64,000 nt of DNA, taken from assembly GCF_015476655.1 (NCBI RefSeq), contig NZ_JABFHF010000003.1, forward strand, positions 124,001 to 188,000, in the 5' to 3' direction. The notes under the pieces are model-generated. The model saw nothing but the letters and a program-made list of their open reading frames with translations, had not been told where the DNA came from and ran no database searches. The stretch is from Aquiflexum lacus. GTDB lineage: Bacteria; Bacteroidota; Bacteroidia; Cytophagales; Cyclobacteriaceae. The position numbers and the translations under genes are program-made. Below are positions 54,801 through 63,358 of this stretch, piece after piece (position 1 is the stretch's first letter; each line of letters starts with the position of its first letter).

Positions 54801-56351
54801 ATGAAGAACATTAGCATTATGGGGTTAATGGTGGTATCAACCTTCCTCATTTCAATTTCGTCAAACGCCCAAGAAAACCGACTCATTGTAAATACTGATC
54901 AGGGTAAAACAACCATCAGCAGACATATTTACGGTCATTTTGCAGAACATTTGGGAAGGAATATTTACGGAGGTATATGGGTAGGACCTGATTCGGAAAT
55001 CCCCAATGAAGATGGTTATCGCTTAGATGTACTAAAGGCAATCCAAAATCTTGAAATCCCGAATCTAAGATGGCCGGGAGGTTGCTTTGCAGATGAGTAC
55101 CATTGGACAGATGGGATCGGTAATCCCAAAGACAGACCGATGATGATCAATACCCATTGGGGAGGCGTTGTTGAAGACAATTCATTTGGGACACATGAGT
55201 TTATGAATTTTGCAAAAAAGATAGGAGCAGAACCTTACATCACAGGTAATGTGGGGAGTGGGTCTGTAGAAGAAATGTCCAAATGGATCGAGTATATCAA
55301 CTTTGATGGTGTCAGTCCTATGTCCAATCTGAGAAAAAAAAATGGTCAGGAAGAGCCATGGAATATCAAATATTGGGGAGTAGGTAATGAAAACTGGGGC
55401 TGCGGTGGAAATATGACAGCTGAATATTATGCCAATGAATATAGAAGGTATGCTACCTATGCCAGGGATTATGGTGCTAATAAACTATATAAAATTGCAG
55501 GAGGAGCCAATAGTTTTGATTACAATTGGACAGAAGTTTTGATGAAAAATATCCCAATATCGATGATGGATGGGCTTTCATTACACTACTACACGGTGAC
55601 CGGTACATGGCAGAACAAAACCTCTGCGACTGATTTTGACAAAGCAACCTATTTGGTCACTTTAAGTAAGGCAGCTAGACTTGAAGAACTGATTGTCCGA
55701 CATGGTGCAATTATGGATCAATATGACCCGGAGAAAAAAGTAGGAATCATCTTTGACGAGTGGGGGACTTGGTTTGATGTAGAACCGGGAACCAATCCTG
55801 GATTTCTTTACCAACAGAATACTTTAAGAGATGCGTTTGTTGCCGCGATTTCTCTGAATATTTTCAACAAGCATGCAGACCGGGTCCATATGGCCAACAT
55901 TGCTCAGACAGTCAATGTGCTTCAAGCCATTATTTTGACCAATGACAACGACATTATTCTTACCCCAACATATCATATTTTTGATATGTACAAACCACAC
56001 AAGGACGCATTACTTTTATCCCATCACCTGACTTCAGAGGAGTTAAGTATTGGTAGTGAAAAAATGGAATCGCTGAACGTATCTACTTCCAAATCCGAAG
56101 ATGGAACTGTCAATATCAGTATTGCTAATATCAATCCAGATAAGAAAATTGACTTGGAAGTTCTTTTGAGAGGGATGAATGCAAAATCTGTAACGGCTAC
56201 AATCCTGACAGCGCCTGAAATCAATTCTTATAATTCTTTCGAAAAGAAAGAAGTAGTGAAGCCAACTGAATTCAAAGATTTTAAGCTGTCCAAAGAATCA
56301 TTGAAAATAGCTGTTCCAGCCAAATCGATCTTGATGGTCAGAGTAAAATAA
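54801..56351 (+). CDS. GH51 alpha-L-arabinofuranosidase
   Basis: A 516-residue retaining enzyme. The signal peptide ends near SSNAQ, so it is periplasmic or secreted, unlike many cytoplasmic GH51 enzymes. Acid/base Glu197 is in [11 protein letters not shown] and the nucleophile Glu320 in IIFDEWGTW. Other GH51 blocks are [32 protein letters not shown] and YTVTGTW. It releases alpha-L-arabinofuranose from arabinan, arabinoxylan or arabino-oligosaccharides. It heads the rightward group araB, araD and the epimerase gene. Confidence 0.94.
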   Translation: MKNISIMGLMVVSTFLISISSNAQENRLIVNTDQGKTTISRHIYGHFAEHLGRNIYGGIWVGPDSEIPNEDGYRLDVLKAIQNLEIPNLRWPGGCFADEYHWTDGIGNPKDRPMMINTHWGGVVEDNSFGTHEFMNFAKKIGAEPYITGNVGSGSVEEMSKWIEYINFDGVSPMSNLRKKNGQEEPWNIKYWGVGNENWGCGGNMTAEYYANEYRRYATYARDYGANKLYKIAGGANSFDYNWTEVLMKNIPISMMDGLSLHYYTVTGTWQNKTSATDFDKATYLVTLSKAARLEELIVRHGAIMDQYDPEKKVGIIFDEWGTWFDVEPGTNPGFLYQQNTLRDAFVAAISLNIFNKHADRVHMANIAQTVNVLQAIILTNDNDIILTPTYHIFDMYKPHKDALLLSHHLTSEELSIGSEKMESLNVSTSKSEDGTVNISIANINPDKKIDLEVLLRGMNAKSVTATILTAPEINSYNSFEKKEVVKPTEFKDFKLSKESLKIAVPAKSILMVRVK

Positions 56352-56407
56352 TTTCTGAAAAATCGCCAACCTAGAATTAATTTTCAGTTTGGAAAATTTC
56401 CCAAATC

Positions 56408-58069
56408 ATGAATAATAACTATGTTATAGGCCTTGATTATGGTTCTGACTCTGTCAGGGCAGTTTTGGTCAATACTTCGAATGGAGCAAATCTGGCCGAA
56501 GATGTTTTTTGGTATCCAAGATGGAAAGCCGGAAAATATTGCCATCCAGTTTCCAATCAATTCAGACAACATCCCTCAGACCATTTGGAAGGTTTGGAGG
56601 CTACTATAAAAAATGTACTTATCAAATCAGAAATTGATCCTGCTCAGGTTAAAGCAATCTGTGTGGACACCACAGGATCTTCTCCGATGCCAGTCGATGA
56701 AAATGCCCAATCTCTTGCCTTGAAGCCTGAGTTTGCCGCAAACCCAAATGCCATGATGGTAATTTGGAAAGACCATACCGCTATCGCTGAGGCAGATGAA
56801 ATCAATCATGTCGCAAGAACATGGGGTGGGGAAGATTATACCAAATACGAAGGAGGGATTTATTCTTCCGAATGGTTTTGGGCCAAAATACTGCATGTCA
56901 TCCGGGAAGATGAAGCTGTGAAAAATGCAGCTTTCTCATGGATGGAGCATTGTGATTTTATTACTGCCCAATTGATCGGTTGCGAAGATCCTTTAACCTT
57001 AAAAAGAAGCAGATGTGCGGCAGGACACAAAGCCCTGTGGCATGAAAGCTGGGGTGGTTTGCCTCCGAAGGAATTCCTTGGAAAGTTTGATTCATATCTT
57101 GCTGAACTGAAGGATAGACTCTATATAGATACCTACACTTCGGATGAAGTAGCTGGGAACCTAAGTGAAACCTGGGCTTCTAAACTGGGTCTTTCAACTG
57201 ATGTTGTGGTAGCCGTTGGTACCTTTGATGCCCATGCAGGAGCGGTAGGAGGAGAGGTGACAGCAAATACCCTGATCAAGGTAATGGGTACGTCTACATG
57301 CGATATCATGGTTACAGATAAAGCAACGCTTGGGGATAAATTGATTCCTGGGATTTGTGGACAAGTGGATGGTTCTGTAATTCCCGGCACTATCGGTTTG
57401 GAAGCGGGACAATCCGGATTTGGAGATGTGTTGGCATGGTTTAAAAGCCTTTTGCTTAAGCCTTCATTGGAATTGATCGAGGAAAGCCAAACGCTCAATC
57501 AAGCTCAAAAAGAAAAATTAATAGCCGATTTGGAAGATCAATTGATTGTCAAATTATCAGAAGAAGCAATGGCTATACCTGTTGCTGAGTCCAGCATTGT
57601 GGCCTTGGATTGGATCAATGGGCGGAGAACACCTGATGCCAATCAAGCTTTGAAAGGAGCTATCAGAAATCTCAATATGGGTTCTGACGCAGTAAGGGTC
57701 TTCAAGTCACTGGTAGAAGCCATCAGCTTTGGATCGAAGAGCATTGTGGAAAGGTTCAGAGAAGAAGGAGTGAAGATAGATAATGTAATCGGCTTGGGAG
57801 GTGTAGCGAAAAAGTCCACCTTGGTCATGCAGACTTTAGCCGATGTACTTAATATGCCTATCAAAGTAGCCTCCTCAGATCAAGCTCCCGCCCTAGGTGC
57901 AGCCATGTACGCCTCCGTAGCCGCCGGCATCCACCCCAACACCCAAGCCGCCATCAAGGCTATGGGAAATGGGTTTGATAAAGTATATGAGCCGATTGAG
58001 GGGAATGTGGAGGTTTATGAGAAGCTTTATCGGGAGTATTTGGGGTTTGGAGGTGTTATTGAAGGATGA
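56408..58069 (+). CDS. araB: Ribulokinase
   Basis: A 553-residue FGGY-family kinase that phosphorylates L-ribulose to L-ribulose-5-phosphate. N-terminal VIGLDYGSDSVRAVLVNTSN, the substrate loop CVDTTGSSPMPVD, and the C-terminal FGGY signature region VIGLGGVAKKSTLVMQTLAD followed by ASSDQAPALGAAMYA are present. Size fits AraB (about 555-565). It follows the GH51 gene by 56 bp. The last codons (GAA GGA TGA) are the first units of a heptad array, so the array includes the stop codon. Confidence 0.95.
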   Translation: MNNNYVIGLDYGSDSVRAVLVNTSNGANLAEDVFWYPRWKAGKYCHPVSNQFRQHPSDHLEGLEATIKNVLIKSEIDPAQVKAICVDTTGSSPMPVDENAQSLALKPEFAANPNAMMVIWKDHTAIAEADEINHVARTWGGEDYTKYEGGIYSSEWFWAKILHVIREDEAVKNAAFSWMEHCDFITAQLIGCEDPLTLKRSRCAAGHKALWHESWGGLPPKEFLGKFDSYLAELKDRLYIDTYTSDEVAGNLSETWASKLGLSTDVVVAVGTFDAHAGAVGGEVTANTLIKVMGTSTCDIMVTDKATLGDKLIPGICGQVDGSVIPGTIGLEAGQSGFGDVLAWFKSLLLKPSLELIEESQTLNQAQKEKLIADLEDQLIVKLSEEAMAIPVAESSIVALDWINGRRTPDANQALKGAIRNLNMGSDAVRVFKSLVEAISFGSKSIVERFREEGVKIDNVIGLGGVAKKSTLVMQTLADVLNMPIKVASSDQAPALGAAMYASVAAGIHPNTQAAIKAMGNGFDKVYEPIEGNVEVYEKLYREYLGFGGVIEG

Positions 58070-58137
58070 AGGATAAGGGATGAAGGATGAAAGTGGCAAG
58101 GTTGAAAGAGAAAGGATGAAGGAGAAGGGAGGAAGTG
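58061..58137. repeat. Degenerate heptad tandem array (GAAGGAT type) over the araB stop codon
   Basis: Eleven 7-bp units (gaaggat, gaaggat, aagggat, gaaggat, gaaagtg and further purine-rich units) begin inside the last three codons of araB. The stop codon TGA spans the junction of units 1 and 2. Confidence 0.75.
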
Positions 58138-58140
58138 AAT

Positions 58141-58175
58141 GATTTTAGATTTTAGAAGGTAGATTTTAGATTGGG
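58141..58175. repeat. Heptad tandem array (GATTTTA type), left of the four-helix-bundle pseudogene
   Basis: Five 7-bp units: gatttta, gatttta, gaaggta, gatttta, gattggg. They are the reverse complement of the TAAAATC-type arrays at 58623-58650 and 58697-58731, so the pseudogene is enclosed by an inverted pair. Confidence 0.8.
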
Positions 58176-58232
58176 AAGTGTAGAATGATTAAATTGTTGA
58201 AGTAATCATTTTTCTCATCTAAATTTTTATCC

Positions 58233-58607
58233 ATGCAAAATCAACTTAAATCCAGAACAAAAAAATTTTGAATTGATGTAATTGACCTCGCGTAAAAATT
58301 ACCAAATACAATTTCGTCAAGAATAATTGTGAATCAATTGGTGAAATGTGGAACATCGGTAGGAGCAAACTATAGGGCAGTTTGCAGGTCCAGAAGTAAC
58401 AATGAATTTATCTCTAAAATGCAAGTTGTTCTAGAGGAGTCAGACGAAAGTTGCTATTGGCTGGAAATTGTCGAGGAAAAAGGTTGGGTTGATGTCAGAG
58501 CCCTCCTAAAAGAAGCCAATGAGTTAACAGCCATTTTTGTCAGTAGTATAAAAACCATTAAGAATAAATCCAATAATATTAAAAATAACAATATTAGAAA
58601 AACCTAA
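58233..58607 (+). pseudogene. Four-helix-bundle (S23/IVS-type) protein gene with two in-frame stops
   Basis: Read in one frame from ATG 58233, the conceptual product has 124 codons: MQNQLKSRTKKF, stop, IDVIDLA, stop, KLPNT and later GTSVGANYRAVCRSRSNNEF, KMQVVLEESDESCYWLEIVE. This matches the four-helix-bundle family (about 120 residues) first known from 23S rRNA intervening sequences. The stops are TGA at 58269-58271 and TAA at 58293-58295. The remaining open part starts only at 58329 and lacks the first helix, so the gene is dead or expresses a fragment. It interrupts the araB-araD gene pair and is flanked by inverted heptad arrays. Confidence 0.8.
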
Positions 58608-58622
58608 TTTGCATTCTGACCC

Positions 58623-58650
58623 AAATCTAAAATCTAAGATCTAAGATCTA
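58623..58650. repeat. Heptad tandem array (AAATCTA type), right of the pseudogene, block 1
   Basis: Four 7-bp units: aaatcta, aaatcta, agatcta, agatcta. Reverse complement of the GATTTTA units at 58141-58175. Confidence 0.8.
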
Positions 58651-58696
58651 AAATTACAATGGGAAAATAATTAAAGAGGAAGCGATAAATCCACCT

Positions 58697-58731
58697 AAAT
58701 CTAAAATCTAAGATCTAAAATCTAAAATTAA
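58697..58731. repeat. Heptad tandem array (AAATCTA type), right of the pseudogene, block 2
   Basis: Five 7-bp units (aaatcta, aaatcta, agatcta, aaatcta, aaattaa) ending 2 bp before the araD start codon. Confidence 0.8.
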
Positions 58732-58733
58732 TC

Positions 58734-59432
58734 ATGTTTGAACATATAAAAACCTCCTGCCTCCAAGCCAACCTCCAACTCCCCACCCTCGACCTCGTCG
58801 TCTACACTTTCGGCAACGTCAGCGCGGTGGATCGGGAAAAGGGGGTGTTTGCCATCAAGCCGAGTGGGGTGCCGTATGAAGATTTGAAAGTGGAGGATAT
58901 AGTCATTGTGGATTTTGACAACAATATTGTGGAGGGATCCATGAGGCCATCATCCGATACCAAAACACACGCGTTTTTATACAAACATTGGGAGCATATA
59001 GGCGGAATTTGTCATACCCATTCCACCTATGCGGTGGCATGGGCACAGTCACAATTGGACATCCCGATTTTTGGTACAACACACGCAGACCATTTGACTG
59101 CTGATATTCCATGTGCACCTCCCATGTCAGATGAACTGATTCAAGGTGACTACGAACACAATACCGGGCAACAGATTTTGGATTGTTTTGAAGAAAAGAA
59201 ACTAAGCGCCAAAGAAGTAGAAATGGTACTGATTGGTAACCATGGACCTTTTGCTTGGGGAAAAGATGCTGCAAAGGCAGTTTATAATAGTAAAGTATTG
59301 GAAGAGATAGCAAAAATGGCCTATCTTACCCTACAGATTAATCCCAATGCGCCAAGATTGAAGGATGCACTGATCCGCAAACACTTTGAAAGGAAACATG
59401 GAAAAGATGCTTATTACGGCCAAGGATGCTAG
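58734..59432 (+). CDS. araD: L-ribulose-5-phosphate 4-epimerase
   Basis: A 232-residue class II aldolase-fold enzyme that turns L-ribulose-5-phosphate into D-xylulose-5-phosphate, feeding the pentose phosphate pathway. Motifs: GNVSAVDREKGVFAIKPSGV, GSMRPSSDTKTHAFLYKHW, zinc ligands in GICHTHSTYAVAWAQ and the later His in IGNHGPFAWGKDA, with the C-terminal HFERKHGKDAYYGQ typical of AraD. It completes the AraA-AraB-AraD pathway. It is separated from araB by the pseudogene unit. Confidence 0.96.
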   Translation: MFEHIKTSCLQANLQLPTLDLVVYTFGNVSAVDREKGVFAIKPSGVPYEDLKVEDIVIVDFDNNIVEGSMRPSSDTKTHAFLYKHWEHIGGICHTHSTYAVAWAQSQLDIPIFGTTHADHLTADIPCAPPMSDELIQGDYEHNTGQQILDCFEEKKLSAKEVEMVLIGNHGPFAWGKDAAKAVYNSKVLEEIAKMAYLTLQINPNAPRLKDALIRKHFERKHGKDAYYGQGC

Positions 59433-59436
59433 GATA

Positions 59437-59471
59437 GAAGCGAGATGTGAGAATTGAGAACAAAGACTTAA
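59437..59471. repeat. Heptad tandem array (5 x GAnnnnA) after araD
   Basis: gaagcga, gatgtga, gaattga, gaacaaa, gacttaa start 4 bp after the araD stop codon (TAG, GATA, then the first unit). Confidence 0.75.
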
Positions 59472-59526
59472 TCAAGTCACTGATGAAGCCTTGATAATTC
59501 AAGTTATTAACTATTATAAAAGACTT

Positions 59527-59560
59527 CACCTTGTCATGTCGACGACAGGAGACATCTAGT
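59527..59560 (+). repeat. REP-like degenerate palindromic element, copy 4
   Basis: Contains CTTGTCATGTCGACGACAGG followed by AGACATCTAG, matching the pattern of copies 1-3 near 2090-2254, 57 kb away. It sits between two heptad arrays in the 337-bp araD-epimerase spacer. Confidence 0.5.
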
Positions 59561-59595
59561 GAGAGGAGAATGGAGAACCAAGAGCCAAGAGGGGC
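59561..59595. repeat. Heptad tandem array (GAnnnnA) upstream of the epimerase gene
   Basis: gagagga, gaatgga, gaaccaa, gagccaa, gaggggc: four of five units fit GAnnnnA. Same orientation as the array at 59437-59471. The remainder of the spacer to 59769 shows nothing that I can name. Confidence 0.7.
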
Positions 59596-59769
59596 ACAGT
59601 CAGAAGCCATTAATAAGTTGTCAACGGTTTGGGGAAGATGCGTGGACCTAGAGGTAAGTGAAAAGAAATAAGAATCGATAAAATTCCGACTGATCATCTG
59701 GGTGAATCAATGAGGAATCGAGTTTATAGAATTTTAAACTTTCGCAAAAACACAAACAATAAAACTGAA

Positions 59770-60918
59770 ATGAAAAGAAAGCAACTATTGACCGCAGTAC
59801 TTTCTGTGGGATTAATTTTTGGGACAATATGGTCCTGTCAATCACCGAAATCTGACAACAAAGAAATGGAAAAAAAAGAAATCAAATTTAATGTCAATAT
59901 TCAGGAAGTCCCTGTGGGAGGTAAAAATGCCAAATTATTTACTTTTGACAACGGAAACGGAGTAAAGGTTGAAATTTCCAGCTTTGGTGGGGTAATCACC
60001 AAATTGATGGTACCTGATAAAGATGGAAATTCCGAAAATATTGTCCTCGGTCATGAAAACCTAGAAGGCTATAATTCCAATGATGGATATTTAGGTGCTT
60101 CTGTAGGAAGATATGCAAACAGAATTGCTAAAGGTAAATTTGAATTGGATGGAACAACTTATCAATTGGCCACCAATAATGGTAATAACCACCTTCACGG
60201 TGGTTTGATAGGTTTCCACAGAAAGCATTGGGAGGCCGAAATGGTCGAAAGTGAAAATTCCATGAAAGTCAAAATGACTTACCTTAGTCCGGATGGAGAA
60301 GAGGGATACCCCGGTAATCTAAAAACAACCCTGACTTTTGAATTAACAGCTGATAATAAGCTTATGGTGGAATTTGAATCTGAGACAGACAAACCCACCA
60401 TTGTCAACCTGACCCAACACGGCTATTTTAACCTCAGTGGTTTGAATGAAAATATTCTAGGACATGAATTGGTAATCCATGCATCCAAATACACCCCTGT
60501 AAATGATGAATTGATTCCAACAGGTGAGTTGGCGTCTGTCCAAGGGACAGCTTTTGATTTTAACGAACCCCATACTGTAGGTGAAAGAATTGCTGAAGTA
60601 TCAGGTGGATATGATCATAATTATGTGATCAAAGAAAATCATAATGATGAATTGGTGAAAATGGCAGAAGTGTATCATGCTGATTCAGGCAGATTTATGG
60701 AATTGTACAGCGATGCCCCTGGAGTTCAGTTCTATTCAGGTAATTTTTTGGATGGAAAAATCACTAACAAAGGAAAAGCATTCACAAAACATATGGGGAT
60801 GTGTCTTGAACCTCAGGTATTCCCCAATTCTCCCAATGAACCTACGTTTCCCACTTCAAGGTTAAATCCCGGTGAAAAGTACTCACATAGGATCCATTAC
60901 CATTTTAGTACCAAATAA
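59770..60918 (+). CDS. Aldose 1-epimerase (mutarotase) lipoprotein
   Basis: A 382-residue galactose-mutarotase-like protein. The lipobox IWSC gives a lipidated Cys; I chose ATG 59770 because it starts this signal, while an upstream ATG at 59710 adds a non-signal extension. Active-site blocks are GNNHLHGGLIGFHRKHWEAE (His), NLTQHGYFNLSG (His) and MCLEPQVFPNSPN (catalytic Glu). It interconverts alpha and beta anomers of free sugars. Located outside the cytoplasm, it could speed use of arabinose anomers released by the retaining enzymes upstream. Confidence 0.92.
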   Translation: MKRKQLLTAVLSVGLIFGTIWSCQSPKSDNKEMEKKEIKFNVNIQEVPVGGKNAKLFTFDNGNGVKVEISSFGGVITKLMVPDKDGNSENIVLGHENLEGYNSNDGYLGASVGRYANRIAKGKFELDGTTYQLATNNGNNHLHGGLIGFHRKHWEAEMVESENSMKVKMTYLSPDGEEGYPGNLKTTLTFELTADNKLMVEFESETDKPTIVNLTQHGYFNLSGLNENILGHELVIHASKYTPVNDELIPTGELASVQGTAFDFNEPHTVGERIAEVSGGYDHNYVIKENHNDELVKMAEVYHADSGRFMELYSDAPGVQFYSGNFLDGKITNKGKAFTKHMGMCLEPQVFPNSPNEPTFPTSRLNPGEKYSHRIHYHFSTK

Positions 60919-60923
60919 ATTCC

Positions 60924-60931
60924 TATTTTTG
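60924..60931 (+). promoter_or_regulatory. Bacteroidota -7 promoter box of ffh
   Basis: TATTTTTG, followed by C, matches the consensus TAnnTTTG(C), 21-28 bp upstream of the ffh start codon. The -33 element is weak (TTTT near 60903). Confidence 0.5.
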
Positions 60932-60951
60932 CATCAAATAGTATTGAAAAC

Positions 60952-62289
60952 ATGTTTGATAATCTTAGTTCGAAATTAGACCGCGCTTTTAAAACCCTGA
61001 AGGGAACAGGGAAAATCACTGAAATAAACGTTGCCACCACTGTCAAGGAAATCAGAAGGGCCTTGATAGACGCTGATGTCAACTATAAAGTAGCCAAAGA
61101 AGTCACCGATAAAATCAGAGAGGAAGCCCTTGGCAGGGATGTGTTGATTGCTGTTTCTCCGGGTCAGTTATTGGTGAAAATCACCCAAGAAGAACTGACC
61201 AACCTGATGGGTGGCAGTAAAGTCGACGTCAATGTTAAAGGAGACCCGGCTGTTGTTTTGATCTCAGGCCTTCAAGGATCAGGTAAAACCACTTTTACTG
61301 GAAAATTTGCAAACTACCTCAAAAAGCAGGGGAAGCAGGTTTTGTTAGTTGCCTGTGATATTTACAGGCCAGCTGCGATCGATCAGTTGAAGGTTTTGGG
61401 TGAACAGATAGGAGTAGAGGTCTATGCCGAACCTGAGAATAAGAATGCCATCCAAATTGCCAACAATGCATTGGCTTATGCCAAGCAAAAAGGTAAAAAA
61501 ATAGTCATTGTCGATACAGCAGGCCGATTGGCAGTGGATGAACAGATGATGCAGGAAATCGAAGCTTTGAAAAAAGCTATGAATCCATCTGAGACGCTTT
61601 TTGTGGTCGATTCCATGACAGGTCAAGATGCTGTCAATACTGCTAAAACCTTTGATGAAAGACTGAATTTTGATGGGGTGGTCCTGACCAAATTGGATGG
61701 TGATACCCGAGGTGGAGCAGCCATTTCCATCAGGCATGTAGTCAACAAGCCGATTAAATTTATTTCCACAGGTGAGAAAATGGAGGACTTGGATGTTTTC
61801 CACCCTGACCGAATGGCCCAGCGAATCCTTGGAATGGGTGATGTGATATCACTTGTAGAGCGCGCCCAACAATCCTTTGACGAGGATGAAGCCAAAAGGA
61901 TTAATGCCAAAATCCGTAAAAACCAGTTCAATTTTGATGATTTCCTTTCCCAATTGGAACAGATCAAAAAGATGGGGAATATCAAAGACCTCGTAGGAAT
62001 GATTCCTGGAATGGGAAAAGCCATGAAAGGCTTGGATATTGATGACGATTCCTTCAAACCGATTGAAGCTATCATCAGAAGCATGACACCATTGGAAAGG
62101 GAAAACCCGGATATCATCGATGGCAGCAGAAGAAAAAGACTTGCCTCAGGAAGTGGAAGAACCATTGTAGAAGTTAATAACCTGATGAAGCAATTTGGCG
62201 ATATGCGAAAAATGATGAAACAAATGAACAAAATGGGCGGCCCTCAAAAAGCCCTTGGTGGCATGATGCCGAAGATGGGAAGAAGGTAA
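60952..62289 (+). CDS. ffh: Signal recognition particle GTPase
   Basis: A 445-residue SRP54 homologue that binds 4.5S RNA and nascent signal sequences and targets ribosomes to FtsY at the membrane. The N domain is residues about 1-90; the G domain has GLQGSGKTTFTGKFA, DIYRPAAIDQL, DTAGRLAVDE, TKLDGDTRGGAA; the Met-rich M domain is about 300-445 (GMIPGMGKAMKG, MRKMMKQMNKMG). Full length for the family. Monocistronic, with a strong terminator after it. Confidence 0.97.
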   Translation: MFDNLSSKLDRAFKTLKGTGKITEINVATTVKEIRRALIDADVNYKVAKEVTDKIREEALGRDVLIAVSPGQLLVKITQEELTNLMGGSKVDVNVKGDPAVVLISGLQGSGKTTFTGKFANYLKKQGKQVLLVACDIYRPAAIDQLKVLGEQIGVEVYAEPENKNAIQIANNALAYAKQKGKKIVIVDTAGRLAVDEQMMQEIEALKKAMNPSETLFVVDSMTGQDAVNTAKTFDERLNFDGVVLTKLDGDTRGGAAISIRHVVNKPIKFISTGEKMEDLDVFHPDRMAQRILGMGDVISLVERAQQSFDEDEAKRINAKIRKNQFNFDDFLSQLEQIKKMGNIKDLVGMIPGMGKAMKGLDIDDDSFKPIEAIIRSMTPLERENPDIIDGSRRKRLASGSGRTIVEVNNLMKQFGDMRKMMKQMNKMGGPQKALGGMMPKMGRR

Positions 62290-62302
62290 ATAAAATTGAT
62301 CA

Positions 62303-62343
62303 AAAAAACCTCCAAATCACATGATGTGATTTGGAGGTTTTTT
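62303..62343 (+). terminator. Strong terminator after ffh
   Basis: AACCTCCAAATCACAT and ATGTGATTTGGAGGTT form a 16-bp near-perfect stem with A6 and T6 tails. The rest of the 330-bp spacer to 62619 holds no gene that I can support. Confidence 0.92.
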
Positions 62344-62411
62344 ATTTTTATTTGAATTCCCACACGGGCAGGTAAGTTCCTAGCCTTTAGTGTTTCCATT
62401 AAGGTGTATTG

Positions 62412-62424
62412 CTGGGCTTAAAGT
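62412..62424 (+). repeat. 13-bp inverted repeat, left copy
   Basis: CTGGGCTTAAAGT is the exact reverse complement of ACTTTAAGCCCAG at 63295-63307. The two flank the unknown gene at 62620-63264. Confidence 0.6.
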
Positions 62425-62619
62425 GTATTTCCCAATTGAAAATTGGTTGTGATATAGGGAAGTAGTTGCAAACTCACCCAGTCGCCAAGGAAGGTTTAAT
62501 CTACACCAAAGGTGGTTGGCGAAAATTAGGGGAGATCAACAATTTTATCAGATAAAAAGGTCAGTAAAACGTAAAAGTCAATATTTTTAAAGTTTTTAAT
62601 AATATACAATAGAAGTTTT

Positions 62620-63264
62620 ATGCGGTTTGTAAATATCATCCTACTACTTAGTATTGGAATGAATCCTTGTAACTCTCAAACACAGAAGAAGTTTAAAACT
62701 GCCGAAAACCGGGCAGCAGCTTTGAAGGAGTATTATGAAAAAGTCATCAACAGCGCAGGAAGTGAAAAACCTAAATACGAGCAGCTTTTTTTCGAAGCGT
62801 TTCCTTCATCTTTTCAAGAAATGCAAAGTGTGTTTGGATATGATGAAGAAAAGGGAGCGGCACCAATGTATTATTACAACATAGAGCTTGAAAGTGAAGG
62901 AAAGATTAGTATAATATCATTCTTTTATAATCTAAATTATATAGATAAAGAACAGCATTACAACAAGTACATTAATATTTGTATTGGCGGCCAATGGGAT
63001 GCTGATAATATCAGTGAAGGATTTGGAATAGGGGCCAAACTATATAATGATACAGAAGCAATGGCATCAGTACTCTCCAAACGAACAAATAAAGAAATAA
63101 TAAGTGCTATCCGTTTTGTGTTTGATGGCCCTCACCCCGAACAAAGAAAAGAATATTACGAAGAACTATACAACAAGGTAAAATTGGTCAATTCCCGTAT
63201 TTCCAATTTAATAAAGCTGGCGTATGAACAATTATTGGCAGAAGATGACTGCCATGGGAATTAG
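62620..63264 (+). CDS. Secreted protein of unknown function
   Basis: A 214-residue protein that I do not recognise. The N-terminus (MRFVNIILLLSIGMNPCNSQ) is a signal peptide; NPC is a possible but non-standard lipobox. The body is charged and helical at both ends (AALKEYYEKVINSAG, QRKEYYEELYNKVKLVNSRI) with a middle part rich in Tyr/Ile (YYYNIELESEGKISIISFFY). No neighbours hint at a role. It is flanked by a 13-bp inverted repeat. Confidence 0.6.
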   Translation: MRFVNIILLLSIGMNPCNSQTQKKFKTAENRAAALKEYYEKVINSAGSEKPKYEQLFFEAFPSSFQEMQSVFGYDEEKGAAPMYYYNIELESEGKISIISFFYNLNYIDKEQHYNKYINICIGGQWDADNISEGFGIGAKLYNDTEAMASVLSKRTNKEIISAIRFVFDGPHPEQRKEYYEELYNKVKLVNSRISNLIKLAYEQLLAEDDCHGN

Positions 63265-63294
63265 GAAAGTAAAAAACTTAAGGATGGAGCTTGG

Positions 63295-63307
63295 ACTTTA
63301 AGCCCAG
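63295..63307 (-). repeat. 13-bp inverted repeat, right copy
   Basis: ACTTTAAGCCCAG, exact reverse complement of 62412-62424, followed by a T-run. Confidence 0.6.
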
Positions 63308-63358
63308 TTTTTTATTTTCCCCATAGGTATGCAAGTGGTGGGGTAATGGATTTATACA

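Noticed and set aside
58061-58731. Diversity-generating retroelement (four-helix-bundle Avd-like accessory gene)
   Set aside because: No reverse transcriptase, template repeat or variable repeat is seen nearby, and the gene has two stop codons; the S23/IVS-type family fits better.
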